Below are positions 30,766-38,782 of a stretch of DNA of 43,099 nucleotides, one piece after another (within the stretch, counting starts at the first letter, position 1; the number at the start of each line of letters is the position of its first letter). Where the stretch lies: assembly GCA_964419935.1 (NCBI GenBank), contig CAYQQJ010000027.1, positions 1-43,099 on the forward strand. Reading direction: 5' to 3'. This DNA is from CAYQQJ01 sp964419935. Lineage in GTDB: Bacteria > Pseudomonadota > Gammaproteobacteria > Pseudomonadales > Cellvibrionaceae. The notes under the pieces are model-generated. The model ran no database searches, had not been told where the DNA came from, and worked only from the letters and a program-made list of their open reading frames with translations. Made by a program: the position numbers and the translations under genes.

Positions 30766-31377
30766 ATGCATAAACCTCAGCGCCAATCTCATCTTATTTT
30801 CGCACTACTCTTGGCGACGCTTTTAATTCTTCCAATCCTCAGTTTACTGTCTGCACCCTCGAATGGAGCGGAATCTTCGCCGGGCGGCGATGCTTCATCA
30901 TCAATGACGACGGAATTATCAAATACCTGGAAGGCAGGTCTGATTGAAGGCGCTTATTTGTTTAATCCGCATCTCAGCACCTTCGACATTGCGACCAGGG
31001 TAAGAGGCGATACGGCAGTCATAGAAGGAACCGTCAGCACTCGAACCGAGCGCGCGTTGGCCGAGCAAGTCGCACTAAGCATCACCGGGATCGAACGCGT
31101 TGAAAACAAGCTGGACGTCTCCCAGCGGCGGAAAAACCCAGAAAAGAACGCGTCAGAAAATCTAACCACAGATGCGGCTTTGACAACCAAGGTCAAGTCG
31201 CAACTTCTCGCCAACGCAGAAACGCGAGGTATGGACATACAGGTCAACACACAGGACCAGGTGGTTACCCTCTCCGGCCAGGTTGACAGTGAAGTGGAGA
31301 GTGAGCTCGCCTATTACGTGGCGAAGAATACAGGCGGCGTCGGCCACGTCAGCAATGAACTTCAGGTCAAGCAATAA
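30766..31377 (+). CDS. Double BON-domain exported protein
   Basis: The 203-residue protein has an N-terminal hydrophobic signal or anchor (residues 11-29). Two BON domains follow. One spans about 55-120 (GAYLFNPHLSTFDIATRVRG, then GTVSTRTERALAEQVALSI). The other spans about 133-203 (LTTKVKSQLLANAETRGMDI, then VVTLSGQVDSEVESELAYYV). BON domains bind membranes or phospholipid and are found in OsmY, which acts in envelope stress. It follows the EF-hand genes and precedes an outer-membrane barrel on the same strand, supporting a shared envelope role. ACAGGAG precedes the ATG. Confidence 0.88.
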   Translation: MHKPQRQSHLIFALLLATLLILPILSLLSAPSNGAESSPGGDASSSMTTELSNTWKAGLIEGAYLFNPHLSTFDIATRVRGDTAVIEGTVSTRTERALAEQVALSITGIERVENKLDVSQRRKNPEKNASENLTTDAALTTKVKSQLLANAETRGMDIQVNTQDQVVTLSGQVDSEVESELAYYVAKNTGGVGHVSNELQVKQ

Positions 31378-31427
31378 ACTGAGTCATAGTTCAGCAATTT
31401 TGTCATCACCAAGAGAGGAGTAGGATT

Positions 31428-32024
31428 ATGCATACTGAAACCTGGATTAAATCCATCGCCAACAGCTCGTTGCGCACAGCGGTGGGAGTTGGATTGGGCG
31501 TCGGCCTGGGTATCGGCCTGGCGGGCCAAGCGCATGCTCAAGAAGGCATTCATCCTTATATTGGCGGTAGCTATGGCTTGTACAAATCCGGCGATGGCGA
31601 TTACGACGAGGAGCGCGACCTATGGGAGGCCTATGCCGGTATTGGGTTGCACCGCTTTTTCGGGGTCGAAGCCAATTACACAAACATCGGTGAAATGTCG
31701 ACGGACTTTTCCGATGTGGAAATCAAAGGCTGGGGTGTGGCTGCGGTTGGCCAATTACCCATCACCGATAGCTTCGACGTCTACGCAAAGCTGGGGCAAT
31801 TTTTCTGGGACGCGGATGTGGCCGTGGCCGGCATGGAAGCGGAAAGCTTCGACGGTGATGAACCCTTCTTTGCCGTAGGCGCCGGGTTGGGGATCACCGA
31901 GCTGTTGAGCCTGACACTGGAATACACCCGTTATAACGCCGAGTTCGAATTGGACGAAGCGCTGGAAGATTCTGATGGCGGTGATCTGGATACGGTCAAG
32001 GCGGGCTTGCGATTCGCGTTTTAA
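31428..32024 (+). CDS. Outer-membrane beta-barrel protein (OmpA-like eight-stranded type)
   Basis: The 198-residue protein has a long signal sequence with a Gly/Val/Leu core (VGVGLGVGLGIGLAGQAHA, cleaved near AHA/QEG). The mature protein of about 160 residues has alternating strands: IHPYIGGSYGLYKSGD, LWEAYAGIGLHRFFGVEANY, then FFAVGAGLGITELLSLTLEY. It ends in LRFAF with the terminal Phe that guides barrel assembly. The pattern matches the OMP_b-brl/OmpA transmembrane family; there is no peptidoglycan-binding domain. AGAGAGGAG precedes the ATG. It is the last gene before the terminator at 32070-32099. Confidence 0.85.
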   Translation: MHTETWIKSIANSSLRTAVGVGLGVGLGIGLAGQAHAQEGIHPYIGGSYGLYKSGDGDYDEERDLWEAYAGIGLHRFFGVEANYTNIGEMSTDFSDVEIKGWGVAAVGQLPITDSFDVYAKLGQFFWDADVAVAGMEAESFDGDEPFFAVGAGLGITELLSLTLEYTRYNAEFELDEALEDSDGGDLDTVKAGLRFAF

Positions 32025-32069
32025 TATGAGCACCGTTTGACCATTCGGGTCCAACACAAAGCTCTAATG

Positions 32070-32099
32070 AAAAGAGGCACCCTTCGAGGTGCCTCTTTT
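32070..32099 (+). terminator. Rho-independent terminator after the envelope cluster
   Basis: AAAAGAGGCACC (32070-32081) pairs with GGTGCCTCTTTT (32088-32099) around CTTCGA, a 12-bp stem with T tract. It closes the EF-hand/BON/OMP cluster. Confidence 0.9.
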
Positions 32100-32285
32100 G
32101 CGTGAGAACATTATTACTATGGAGGCGATAAACGGGAGCAGATCCTCAAGCACGGGATGGATAGAGGTAATTTTCAAATGTCTGTGAGATGATACCAACA
32201 CTGATATTTTAGTCACGGTCTTTGCAACAACAGTTCGATACCAATCGCTTTTCAACAGGTCTTGCCGTTTACTAAGGAGCCTTCC

Positions 32286-33665
32286 ATGAGTACACGTATT
32301 GAAGCTGATTCCCTGGGTGAGATCGAGGTTCCGGCAGACGCCCTCTGGGGTGCCCAGACCCAAAGGTCTTTGCAGAACTTTCCAATCGGTCAGGAAAAAA
32401 TGCCGCCGGAATTAATTCGCGCATTTGCCATTGTCAAAATGGCCGCCGCCGAAACCAATCGCGCCCTGGGCAAGCTGGATGACGAACGCTGCCAATGGAT
32501 AAAGGACGCGTGCCGGGAAGTTCTGGACGGCCAGCTCTACGATCAGTTTCCCCTGGTCATCTGGCAAACCGGCAGTGGCACACAGTCGAACATGAATGCC
32601 AACGAGGTGATCGCCAACCGCGCCAACGAGTTAGCCGGAGCCAAACGGGGCAGTAAAGAGCCGGTTCATCCCAACGATCATGTGAACATGTCGCAGTCGT
32701 CCAATGACTTTTTCCCCACCGCCATGCATGTAGCAGCCGCCTGCGGCATTCATAACCGTTTGCTACCCAAACTGGGTCAACTCATTCACAGTCTCAAACG
32801 CAAGAGTCAGGAGTTCGAGGATATCGTCAAGATCGGCCGCACGCATATGATGGATGCAACGCCGCTGACCCTCGGCCAGGAACTGTCCGGCTACGTCGCC
32901 CAGCTACAATTTGCTGAGCAGACGATCAAGGATGCACAAGCGGGGCTGTTTGATTTGGCGATGGGCGGCACCGCCGTTGGCACTGGCCTCAATAGTCACC
33001 CCTCCTGGGCCGCACAGGTCGCGCACAATATTGCGGTGTACACAAATTTGCCTTTCGATACTGCGGACAATAAATTCATGGCACTGTCGGCGCACGATGC
33101 GCTGTTAAAGACCAGCAGTGCTCTGCGCCAGTTGGCGAGTGTGTGCATGAATATCGGCAATAATATTCGCCTTTTGGCCAGCGGGCCGCGCTGCGGTCTG
33201 GGCGAGCTGCAGTTGCCCGCGAATGAACCCGGCAGCTCGATTATGCCGGGCAAGGTCAACCCCACCCAATGCGAAGCGCTGACCATGGTGGCCGCACAGG
33301 TCATGGGCAATGATACTGCGGTCAGCATCGCTTGCTCTCAAGGCCATTTACAGTTGAATGTTTTCAAACCGGTAATCATCCACAATGTGCTGCAGAGTAT
33401 TCAGCTGCTCGGCGATATCAGCGCCAGTTTTGCCGAGCGCTGTGTCGACGGCATGGAACCCAACCGGGAAGCTATCGCGGACCATCTGGACCGCTCGTTG
33501 ATGCTGGTTACCGCGCTCAGCCCGATGCTGGGATATGATCTTGCTGCCGACATCGCCAAGCAGGCATTCAAAGAAAACAAAACTCTGAAACAGGTGGTGC
33601 TGGAGAAAAAACTGCTCACCGAAGCAGAATTTGATGCGGCTATGGATCCGGCCAAGATGATTTGA
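32286..33665 (+). CDS. fumC: Fumarate hydratase, class II
   Basis: FumC reversibly hydrates fumarate to malate in the TCA cycle without an iron-sulfur cluster, so it works under oxidative stress. The 459 residues match the family. Motifs are LWGAQTQRSLQNF near residue 20, TGSGTQSNMNANEV near 98, GRTHMMDATPLTLGQE with the catalytic His near 188, and the superfamily signature GSSIMPGKVNPTQCE near 317. I chose the ATG at 32286, which has AAGGAG upstream; the frame extends to 32262. It stands alone between the envelope cluster terminator and the efflux operon. Confidence 0.97.
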   Translation: MSTRIEADSLGEIEVPADALWGAQTQRSLQNFPIGQEKMPPELIRAFAIVKMAAAETNRALGKLDDERCQWIKDACREVLDGQLYDQFPLVIWQTGSGTQSNMNANEVIANRANELAGAKRGSKEPVHPNDHVNMSQSSNDFFPTAMHVAAACGIHNRLLPKLGQLIHSLKRKSQEFEDIVKIGRTHMMDATPLTLGQELSGYVAQLQFAEQTIKDAQAGLFDLAMGGTAVGTGLNSHPSWAAQVAHNIAVYTNLPFDTADNKFMALSAHDALLKTSSALRQLASVCMNIGNNIRLLASGPRCGLGELQLPANEPGSSIMPGKVNPTQCEALTMVAAQVMGNDTAVSIACSQGHLQLNVFKPVIIHNVLQSIQLLGDISASFAERCVDGMEPNREAIADHLDRSLMLVTALSPMLGYDLAADIAKQAFKENKTLKQVVLEKKLLTEAEFDAAMDPAKMI

Positions 33666-33850
33666 TTTGGGTTTAGCGGATGCAAAATCAGTGGCTTCGT
33701 TGTCGGCCCGCTTCGAGATCGGTTTCCCCAAGACTCGCCGAAGTGAACCGAATAGAATCCACATAAGCCCCCATTCCACATTTTCTGCACATTCCTCCTC
33801 CCGCTGAATGCCATAATAGCGTCAAACAGACCACAACCGAGGGTTCCCCA

Positions 33851-35050
33851 TTGCCTAATTCCAGATTCCGGCGAATCGCCCAGTTTGCACAACAGCATGT
33901 GAAACTGACCGTCGTTCTTGCCGCTATCGCAATCGTTATTCTTTATTTTTTAGCAACGAAGCTGTTTGCCGGCAATGACGGCCCGGTGCTGCAGACCGCA
34001 CTGGTTGAACGGGGGAACATCGAAAACAGCATTGGCTCGCTGGGAACCCTGGAACCGAAGGAATACGTGGATGTGGGTACGCAGGTATCGGGGCTTCTCG
34101 ATCAGCTTCTGGTGGAAATTGGCGATACCGTTGAACAGGGCGAACTCCTGGCGGAGATTGACCCCACGGTTTATGAGAGCCGAGTGCGCAACACCCGCTC
34201 TACCCTCGCCAATCTCCAGGCACAACTCACACTGCAACAAGCCGAGCTGGAACTTGCCAAAGTGCGCGCCGAACGCAATAACAACCTGTTCCAGGCCAAT
34301 GCCGTCAGCCGAGACACCATGATGGCCAGCCGCACGGAAGTCAGTGTGGGTGAAGCGCGCATTGCTTCAACGCTGGCACAGCTTGACGCGGCCCAAGCGT
34401 CTCTCGACGGGGATCTCGCCAGCCTCGGCTACACCAAAATCTATGCGCCCATCAGCGGCACGGTTGTAGACTCCAGCGCCATCGAAGGGCAAACAATCAA
34501 CGCCAGCCAGACGGCACCGACCATCGTGCGTATTGCCCAGCTCAATATCATGACCGTCCGCGCGCAAGTGTCCGAAGCGGACGTGGTCAAACTTCGCGCC
34601 GGCATGCCCGTCTATTTCACCACCCTCGGTATGCCCCAGCGGCGCTGGCAGGCAACGGTGCGCAAAGTGCTGCCAACGCCGGAGATCGTCAACAACGTGG
34701 TGCTCTACAACGTGCTTATCGACGTGGAAAATGACGATCGCGCGCTGATGACGTCCATGACCACCCAAGTATTCTTCGTACTGGAGCGCGCAGAGAATAC
34801 GCTCGTGATCCCCGCAAGCGCGATACAAGCACCCCCACCGGAAGTTCGTCAGCAATCGCCATCGGGCAAGGCGCAGTATGTCCGAGTAAAAACAGGCGAG
34901 CAGTTCGAATGGCGTCAGGTGAAACTCGGTGTGCGAACCCGTACCGAAGTGGAAGTATTGGAGGGACTGGCTGAAGGTGACGTCGTGGTTACCGGCATCA
35001 GCCCCGGAACAGGCCTTCCCGGCAATGGCATGCGCGGACGCCTGCACTGA
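33851..35050 (+). CDS. macA: MacA-type periplasmic adaptor protein
   Basis: MacA is the membrane-fusion protein linking MacB to an outer-membrane channel in macrolide, peptide or toxin efflux. The 399-residue protein has one N-terminal membrane helix (about 19-39) and a split lipoyl domain (VDVGTQVSGLLDQLLVEIGD near 75 and GYTKIYAPISGTVVDSSAIE near 195). A long alpha-helical hairpin between them is rich in Gln/Ala/Leu (residues 115-190). Beta-barrel domains follow. The start is TTG at 33851 with GAGGG upstream; no closer ATG fits. Its stop overlaps the macB start by one base. The gene symbol is by family; the substrate is unknown. Confidence 0.88.
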   Translation: MPNSRFRRIAQFAQQHVKLTVVLAAIAIVILYFLATKLFAGNDGPVLQTALVERGNIENSIGSLGTLEPKEYVDVGTQVSGLLDQLLVEIGDTVEQGELLAEIDPTVYESRVRNTRSTLANLQAQLTLQQAELELAKVRAERNNNLFQANAVSRDTMMASRTEVSVGEARIASTLAQLDAAQASLDGDLASLGYTKIYAPISGTVVDSSAIEGQTINASQTAPTIVRIAQLNIMTVRAQVSEADVVKLRAGMPVYFTTLGMPQRRWQATVRKVLPTPEIVNNVVLYNVLIDVENDDRALMTSMTTQVFFVLERAENTLVIPASAIQAPPPEVRQQSPSGKAQYVRVKTGEQFEWRQVKLGVRTRTEVEVLEGLAEGDVVVTGISPGTGLPGNGMRGRLH

Positions 35051-37011
35051 TGTCTGCGTCTATTGAACCCACGGCGAACTCACCGCTGATTCAGCTGAAT
35101 CACGTCAGCCGGCACTATCGCAACGGTGGCGAAACCGTAAAGGCACTGGATGATGTGAGCCTTGATATTCACGCTGGCGAATTCGTGGCCATCATGGGCC
35201 AGTCCGGTTCCGGCAAATCCACCCTGATGCATATACTCGGCTGCCTGGATCGCCCCAGCACTGGCGAATACCACGTCAACCAGCAAAACGTTGCAGACTT
35301 GAATGCGGACCAACTCGCTGGCGTCAGGCGCAATTTTTTCGGCTTTGTTTTTCAGCGCTACAATTTGCTCGCCACAGAATCCGCCGTGGAAAACGTGGAA
35401 ATCCCGGCTATTTATGCCGGCACGCCCAAAGCGGAACGCCGTGAGCGCGCCCTGTCGCTTCTGAAAACCCTCGGCCTGGAATCCCGCACCGGTCACCGCC
35501 CCAGTGAACTGTCCGGCGGACAGCAACAGCGGGTCTCCATAGGCCGCGCATTAATGAACGGCGCACCGGTGATCCTGGCGGATGAGCCCACCGGCGCTCT
35601 GGATCAGCAGAGTGGCCAGGAAGTGCTCAAACTGCTGGAAGACCTGAACGCGCAGGGCACCACCGTCATTCTGATTACCCACGACGCCCAGGTAGCCAAT
35701 CGCGCACGGCGGCAGATTCACCTGAGCGACGGCCGCATCACCCACGACAGCGGTGTGACCGCTGCGACCGCGCCCGACGCAAGCACTCGCGCATTTTCTG
35801 AAAACGATTATTTGCATTTCTGGGGTTCTGCTACCGAGGCGGTGCACATGGCGTTTCGCTCACTGCACGCCAATGTTTTCCGTACCGCGCTGACGCTGCT
35901 GGGCGTGGTCATCGGCGTGGCTTCCGTGGTGGCACTACTGGCCATTGGTGAAGGCAGCAAGCAACAAGTCTTGAGCAGTATAGAGGCGATGGGCACCAAC
36001 CTGCTGTTGGTGCGCCCGGGTGGGCGAGGCAGTCGCGGCGGCGAAGAATCCGCAACCCTGACCCGAGCCGATGCCGACGCTATCGAAGAGGTTCCCCATG
36101 TAGCCGCTGTGATGCCCGAGCGCAACGACAGTGGCAACCTGCGCTTCAAAAACCAGGATTATCGCACGAGCATCACCGGCACCACCGAGGACTATGCAGA
36201 CGCCCGCAATTGGCAAATACGGCGAGGCACCTTTTTTTCTGAAGAGGATGTCGATACCTACGCTTCAGTAATGGTGCTTGGCCAAACCGTTGTGGACAAC
36301 CTGTTTGTCAACGGCGAAGACCCCATCGGGCAGTATGTGCTGATAAAAAACGCCATCTTCGAAGTCATCGGTGTACTTGCGCCCAAGGGCGCAACCTCCT
36401 GGGGCCGGGATATGGACGATGTAGTGCTTGTGCCGGTCACCACTGGGTCCATCCGCTTGTTCAGCGGCCAGCATCTCAACAGCATCTCCGTGCAAGTGGA
36501 TAGTGCGGATTACATTGACGACGCCGAAGCCGCTATTACCCGGCTGCTGACCGACCGGCATATGGAAGAGAATTTCCGTATCCGCAATACCGCGTCGCTG
36601 CTGGAGGCCGTGTCGGAAACCCAGAACACCCTGTCACTTCTGCTCGGTTCAGTGGCGGCCATTTCCCTACTGGTGGGCGGCATTGGCGTGATGAATATCA
36701 TGCTGGTCAGCGTCACTGAGCGCACCCGGGAAATCGGGGTGCGTATGGCAACCGGCGCCCGGCGCAACGACATACTGCTGCAGTTCAACACCGAGGCCAT
36801 GGTGGTGTGTTGTCTGGGTGGCGCATTGGGGATTGTGGTCGGAATGGGCGTGGCCAAAGGCACGGAGTACTTCGGCCAGTTGGCAATTTTCACCCCCATG
36901 CCCTCCCTTCTCGCCTTCGGCTGCGCACTCACCACCGGGCTGGTGTTCGGCTATTTACCGGCACGCAAGGCCGCCTCACTGGACCCAGTGACGGCACTTT
37001 CGGCGGAATAA
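35050..37011 (+). CDS. macB: MacB-type ABC transporter (ATPase fused to permease)
   Basis: The 653-residue inner-membrane transporter begins with an ABC ATPase. It has Walker A MGQSGSGKSTLMHILG near residue 50, Q loop FVFQRYNLL, signature LSGGQQQRVSIGRAL near 155 and Walker B VILADEPTGALD near 175. The permease half has a first membrane helix at about 280, a periplasmic MacB domain and three more helices near 530, 585 and 620. VSVTERTREIGVRMATGARR is a typical FtsX/MacB loop. It uses mechanotransmission to drive export through MacA and a TolC-like channel. It is coupled to macA by the TGATG junction and followed by the channel gene. Confidence 0.94.
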   Translation: MSASIEPTANSPLIQLNHVSRHYRNGGETVKALDDVSLDIHAGEFVAIMGQSGSGKSTLMHILGCLDRPSTGEYHVNQQNVADLNADQLAGVRRNFFGFVFQRYNLLATESAVENVEIPAIYAGTPKAERRERALSLLKTLGLESRTGHRPSELSGGQQQRVSIGRALMNGAPVILADEPTGALDQQSGQEVLKLLEDLNAQGTTVILITHDAQVANRARRQIHLSDGRITHDSGVTAATAPDASTRAFSENDYLHFWGSATEAVHMAFRSLHANVFRTALTLLGVVIGVASVVALLAIGEGSKQQVLSSIEAMGTNLLLVRPGGRGSRGGEESATLTRADADAIEEVPHVAAVMPERNDSGNLRFKNQDYRTSITGTTEDYADARNWQIRRGTFFSEEDVDTYASVMVLGQTVVDNLFVNGEDPIGQYVLIKNAIFEVIGVLAPKGATSWGRDMDDVVLVPVTTGSIRLFSGQHLNSISVQVDSADYIDDAEAAITRLLTDRHMEENFRIRNTASLLEAVSETQNTLSLLLGSVAAISLLVGGIGVMNIMLVSVTERTREIGVRMATGARRNDILLQFNTEAMVVCCLGGALGIVVGMGVAKGTEYFGQLAIFTPMPSLLAFGCALTTGLVFGYLPARKAASLDPVTALSAE

Positions 37012-37047
37012 CAGCAGCCAAAATCGGATTTGAGGATTCAAGCAACA

Positions 37048-38433
37048 ATGCATTTACTCCCGTCACGCATCACCATGCTGTTATCTGTCGCAGTTTTGGC
37101 CGCCTGCACCACGCAGGCGCCCGAGCCCCAAACTGAAACGCTGCTTCCAGCCCAGTGGGAGCTGCCGGCAGGGACTGGTGACGATGCCATACCCGTGGCC
37201 GACGCCTGGTGGACCCGCTTCCAGAGCCGCGAGCTGAATCAGCTGATTGACCAGACAATGCAGGGCAATTTCGACCTCCTGGCATCGTTCCAGCGTATAG
37301 AACAGGCGCGGGCCCGGCTGTCATCAAGCCGCGCCTCTTTGTTTCCGCAATTGGATGCGAGCTACTCTGCCAGCAGTAACACCCGCTGGGATGAAAATGA
37401 CGAGCGCACGAATGGCGAGAGCGATACTTTTGGTCTCAGCGCCAGCTATGAAGTGGATTTGTGGGGACAGGTTCGCGCGGGCAATGAAGCCGCTTTGGCC
37501 GCGCTGGCGGGCAGCACCTACAGCCATCACACGGTGGCGCTCGGGTTGCAGGCTCAGGTTGCGAGCAGCTATTTTCAATATCTCGCCGGCAAGGACAGGC
37601 TGCGCTTCGCAGAAGAAAGCTTGTCCAACAGCCGCAAGCTTCTGGCGCTGGTGGAAGCCCAGTTTCGTGAAGGCAGCGCCTCCCGCTTGCAACTGGTTCA
37701 GCAGCAAACGTCCATCATCAGCCAGGAAGCGCAAATCAACAGTCTGCGTCACTCATTACAGCAAGTGGTTTATGCGTTGGACGTCCTCCTCGGTCAAACG
37801 CCGGGTACGCTGCAACTCTCCGGGCAAAGCTTGAGCGACATTCGCTTGCCGGACATAGCGCCGGGGCAGCCGACTGAACTGCTGCAGCGCCGGCCAGATA
37901 TTCTCCAGGCGGAAGCGGCCTTGGCGAGCGCCCATGCCAATGTCGACGCGGCGCGTGCCGCATTTTACCCGAGCTTGCGCATCACCGGCGGTGCGACCGC
38001 CAGTCAGCTGCTGATTGGTAATCCCGCCACTCAGGTTGCCTCCCTGGCCGCCAGCCTTGCCGCTCCTCTGATTGACGGCGGCCGCAACCGGGCCGAGTAC
38101 CGGCGCACCCAGGCGGCACAGGAAGAAGCGCTCCTGCATTATTACCAAACGCTACTGACGGCGGTGGGCGAGGTGCAGACCAGCCTGCTCAATATTGGGC
38201 AAACCGACAGCAACCTCCAATTGCAAGCTCAGCGGCTGACACTGTCGAAGGAATCCTTCGCTCTGGCAGAGCTGCTTTATAAAGCGGGATCTGCGGATTT
38301 CATCACCTTACTGGATGCCGAACGCAGCTTGCTCACTGCCCAGGATCTGTATGTTCAATCGGAACTGGATCAATATGTGGAAGCAGTGAACCTGTACCGC
38401 GCGCTGGGGGGCAGTTGGTACAGCCAATATTAG
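37048..38433 (+). CDS. TolC/OprM-family outer-membrane efflux lipoprotein
   Basis: The 461-residue lipoprotein has signal and lipobox VLAAC (Cys near residue 20). It shows the NodT/OprM repeat architecture: DAWWTRFQSRELNQLIDQTM near 55, helical hairpins with RIEQARARLSSSRASLFPQL near 90, a second half with LLQRRPDILQAEAALASAHA near 275, and AAPLIDGGRNRAEY near 340. It should form the trimeric outer-membrane duct for MacAB. The ATG at 37048 was preferred to TTG at 37030, which has no ribosome-binding site. Only 36 bp separate it from macB, so the three genes form one operon. Confidence 0.9.
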   Translation: MHLLPSRITMLLSVAVLAACTTQAPEPQTETLLPAQWELPAGTGDDAIPVADAWWTRFQSRELNQLIDQTMQGNFDLLASFQRIEQARARLSSSRASLFPQLDASYSASSNTRWDENDERTNGESDTFGLSASYEVDLWGQVRAGNEAALAALAGSTYSHHTVALGLQAQVASSYFQYLAGKDRLRFAEESLSNSRKLLALVEAQFREGSASRLQLVQQQTSIISQEAQINSLRHSLQQVVYALDVLLGQTPGTLQLSGQSLSDIRLPDIAPGQPTELLQRRPDILQAEAALASAHANVDAARAAFYPSLRITGGATASQLLIGNPATQVASLAASLAAPLIDGGRNRAEYRRTQAAQEEALLHYYQTLLTAVGEVQTSLLNIGQTDSNLQLQAQRLTLSKESFALAELLYKAGSADFITLLDAERSLLTAQDLYVQSELDQYVEAVNLYRALGGSWYSQY

Positions 38434-38458
38434 AACGCTGCTCCTGCCGTTTTGTCCC

Positions 38459-38511
38459 GACGCGCAAGGATGCGCTAGTGCCGCGAGGGCATGGATGCCC
38501 AAGAGCGACCT
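38459..38511 (+). repeat. Dispersed repeat module shared with element B
   Basis: The segment GACGCGCAAGGATGCGCTAG through GGCATGGATGCCCAAGAGCG closely matches the roughly 50-bp insert found inside the inverted element at 2009-2163 (read on the minus strand), at about four of five positions. Here it occurs without the flanking core, showing the repeats are modular. Confidence 0.6.
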
Positions 38512-38581
38512 TTTTATTCGCCACATCCTTGTGCCTCACCCTTCGGGCAGCCTGCGGCTGTGCAAAATGGCGATCCTGCCC

Positions 38582-38609
38582 TTTTCCCTTTTCCCTTTTC
38601 CCTTTTCCC
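38582..38609. repeat. Heptamer tandem repeat (TTTTCCC)x4
   Basis: Four exact consecutive TTTTCCC units, the complement of the GGGAAAA unit at 6666-6686. Confidence 0.85.
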
Positions 38610-38782
38610 TGACATCGTCCTGTAATTCTTTCAACTTCAAAAACACATCCGCGAATTTTATCTACGCCTGCCGCTCGTGCGCACGGCTGTAACCGTAGTG
38701 TGCGGTAACCGCGGTTCATACGCGATGGCATATTGCTTGCGTCTCAAGCTGATTCAGTCACTTGCCTGAGGATTTGCCGACG

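Larger units (their letters stand above)
38434..38782. other. Repeat-containing interval between the efflux operon and the SDR-SPW-VKOR gene
   Basis: This 349-bp interval holds a modular dispersed repeat (38459-38511), a (TTTTCCC)x4 array (38582-38609) and, at about 38690-38720, a GTAACCGTAGTGTGCGGTAA direct repeat region. The promoter of the downstream gene should be in the last 100 bp but no clear box is seen. No gene is supported. Confidence 0.55.
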
